NCBI RefSeq assembly: GCF_016406085.1
Contig: NZ_JAEHFJ010000001.1
Span: 558,001 to 622,000, forward strand
Direction of reading: 5' to 3'
From: Aureibaculum flavum
GTDB taxonomy: Bacteria; Bacteroidota; Bacteroidia; Flavobacteriales; Flavobacteriaceae
DNA length: 64,000 nt
The notes under the pieces are model-generated. The model did not search any database, was not told where the DNA came from, and was given only the letters and a program-made list of their open reading frames with translations. The translations under genes and the position numbers were made by a program. This document shows, in pieces, positions 63,810 to 64,000 of the stretch (positions are counted from its first letter, which is position 1; each line of letters opens with the position of its first letter).

Positions 63810-64000
63810 TTAAAACACCTTCTTTAAAATTAGTTTCGCTAATGTTTTTCCTGTCTTAGCGTATCCTTCACCTAAGCGACTTTCATTACTATAGTTGTTA
63901 CCCCATTGGTCGCCTGGAGCATCTTTACTACTAACTTCAACTAATACATTATCCCTATTTGAAGTTTCTACAAATTTAAGATTAGTAGTTACTTTTGCCT
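63810..64000 (-). CDS. Partial gene, C-terminus only, unknown function
   Basis: The last 63 codons of a minus-strand gene run off the window end, with the stop at 63810-63812. The visible part is AKVTTNLKFVET near its start and GEGYAKTGKTLAKLILKKVF at the end, with a charged loop SSKDAPGDQWGNNYSNES between. Composition is protein-like and the frame is open throughout. I do not recognise the family. It is convergent to the Y-family polymerase gene, 15 bp apart. Confidence 0.6.
   Translation of the reverse strand, partial: AKVTTNLKFVETSNRDNVLVEVSSKDAPGDQWGNNYSNESRLGEGYAKTGKTLAKLILKKVF

Overview
The window is AT-rich (roughly one third GC by eye), densely coded DNA from a bacterium of the Bacteroidota, most likely a flavobacterium. 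Three things point that way: a flexirubin-type aryl-polyene/dialkylresorcinol pigment cluster, promoter boxes of the Bacteroidota form TAnnTTTG, and signal peptides and lipoproteins of the usual flavobacterial style.

Region 1 (250-15156, minus strand) is one half of the pigment cluster. Transcribed from 15156 downwards it carries: an active ketosynthase, a truncated ketosynthase-like protein, an acyl carrier protein, a second active ketosynthase, a catalytically dead ketosynthase (chain-length-factor-like), a NodB-type deacetylase, a LolA-like carrier, a lipoprotein, a hot-dog dehydratase, a small exported protein, a glycosyltransferase with a DUF2062 tail, an MMPL exporter fused to an acyltransferase, and a CrtI/RetSat-type FAD oxidoreductase. 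A 1 kb tandem array (59-bp and 118-bp units) and a cruciform repeat of the same family lie inside this run.

Region 2 (15240-43251) is a regulated export locus. A histidine kinase and an NtrC-type sigma-54 activator (minus strand) face a plus-strand block. The block holds a TolC-like protein, a MacA-like adaptor, a MacB-type ATPase, eight consecutive ~800-residue FtsX/MacB permeases, a DUF2807 protein and a second ATPase. Two promoter regions, before the TolC gene and before permease 5, share the same layout: two 17-bp palindromes 22 bp apart, then a sigma-54-like -24/-12 element 71-72 bp downstream. The permeases therefore fall into two groups of four, each with an ATPase.

Region 3 (43439-58570) is the other half of the pigment cluster. 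It includes tyrosine ammonia-lyase (supplies 4-coumarate), FabG, FabF, a second ACP, an LpxL-like acyltransferase, DarA and DarB (dialkylresorcinol head group), two hot-dog dehydratases, a BtrH-like acyl-transfer candidate with a small partner, an ABC-2 exporter, a thioesterase and, divergently, a flavin halogenase-like enzyme. By inference, 4-coumarate is extended to an aryl polyene on ACP, the resorcinol is made by DarA/DarB, the two are joined as an ester, and the product is moved to the outer membrane. No ligase that would activate 4-coumarate is visible here.

Region 4 (58670-63794) is a damage-inducible mutagenesis cassette: a LexA-like XRE-S24 repressor divergent from a DnaE-type polymerase and a Y-family polymerase. 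The shared promoter region has two operator-like palindromes, also 22 bp apart. The window ends inside an unidentified minus-strand gene.
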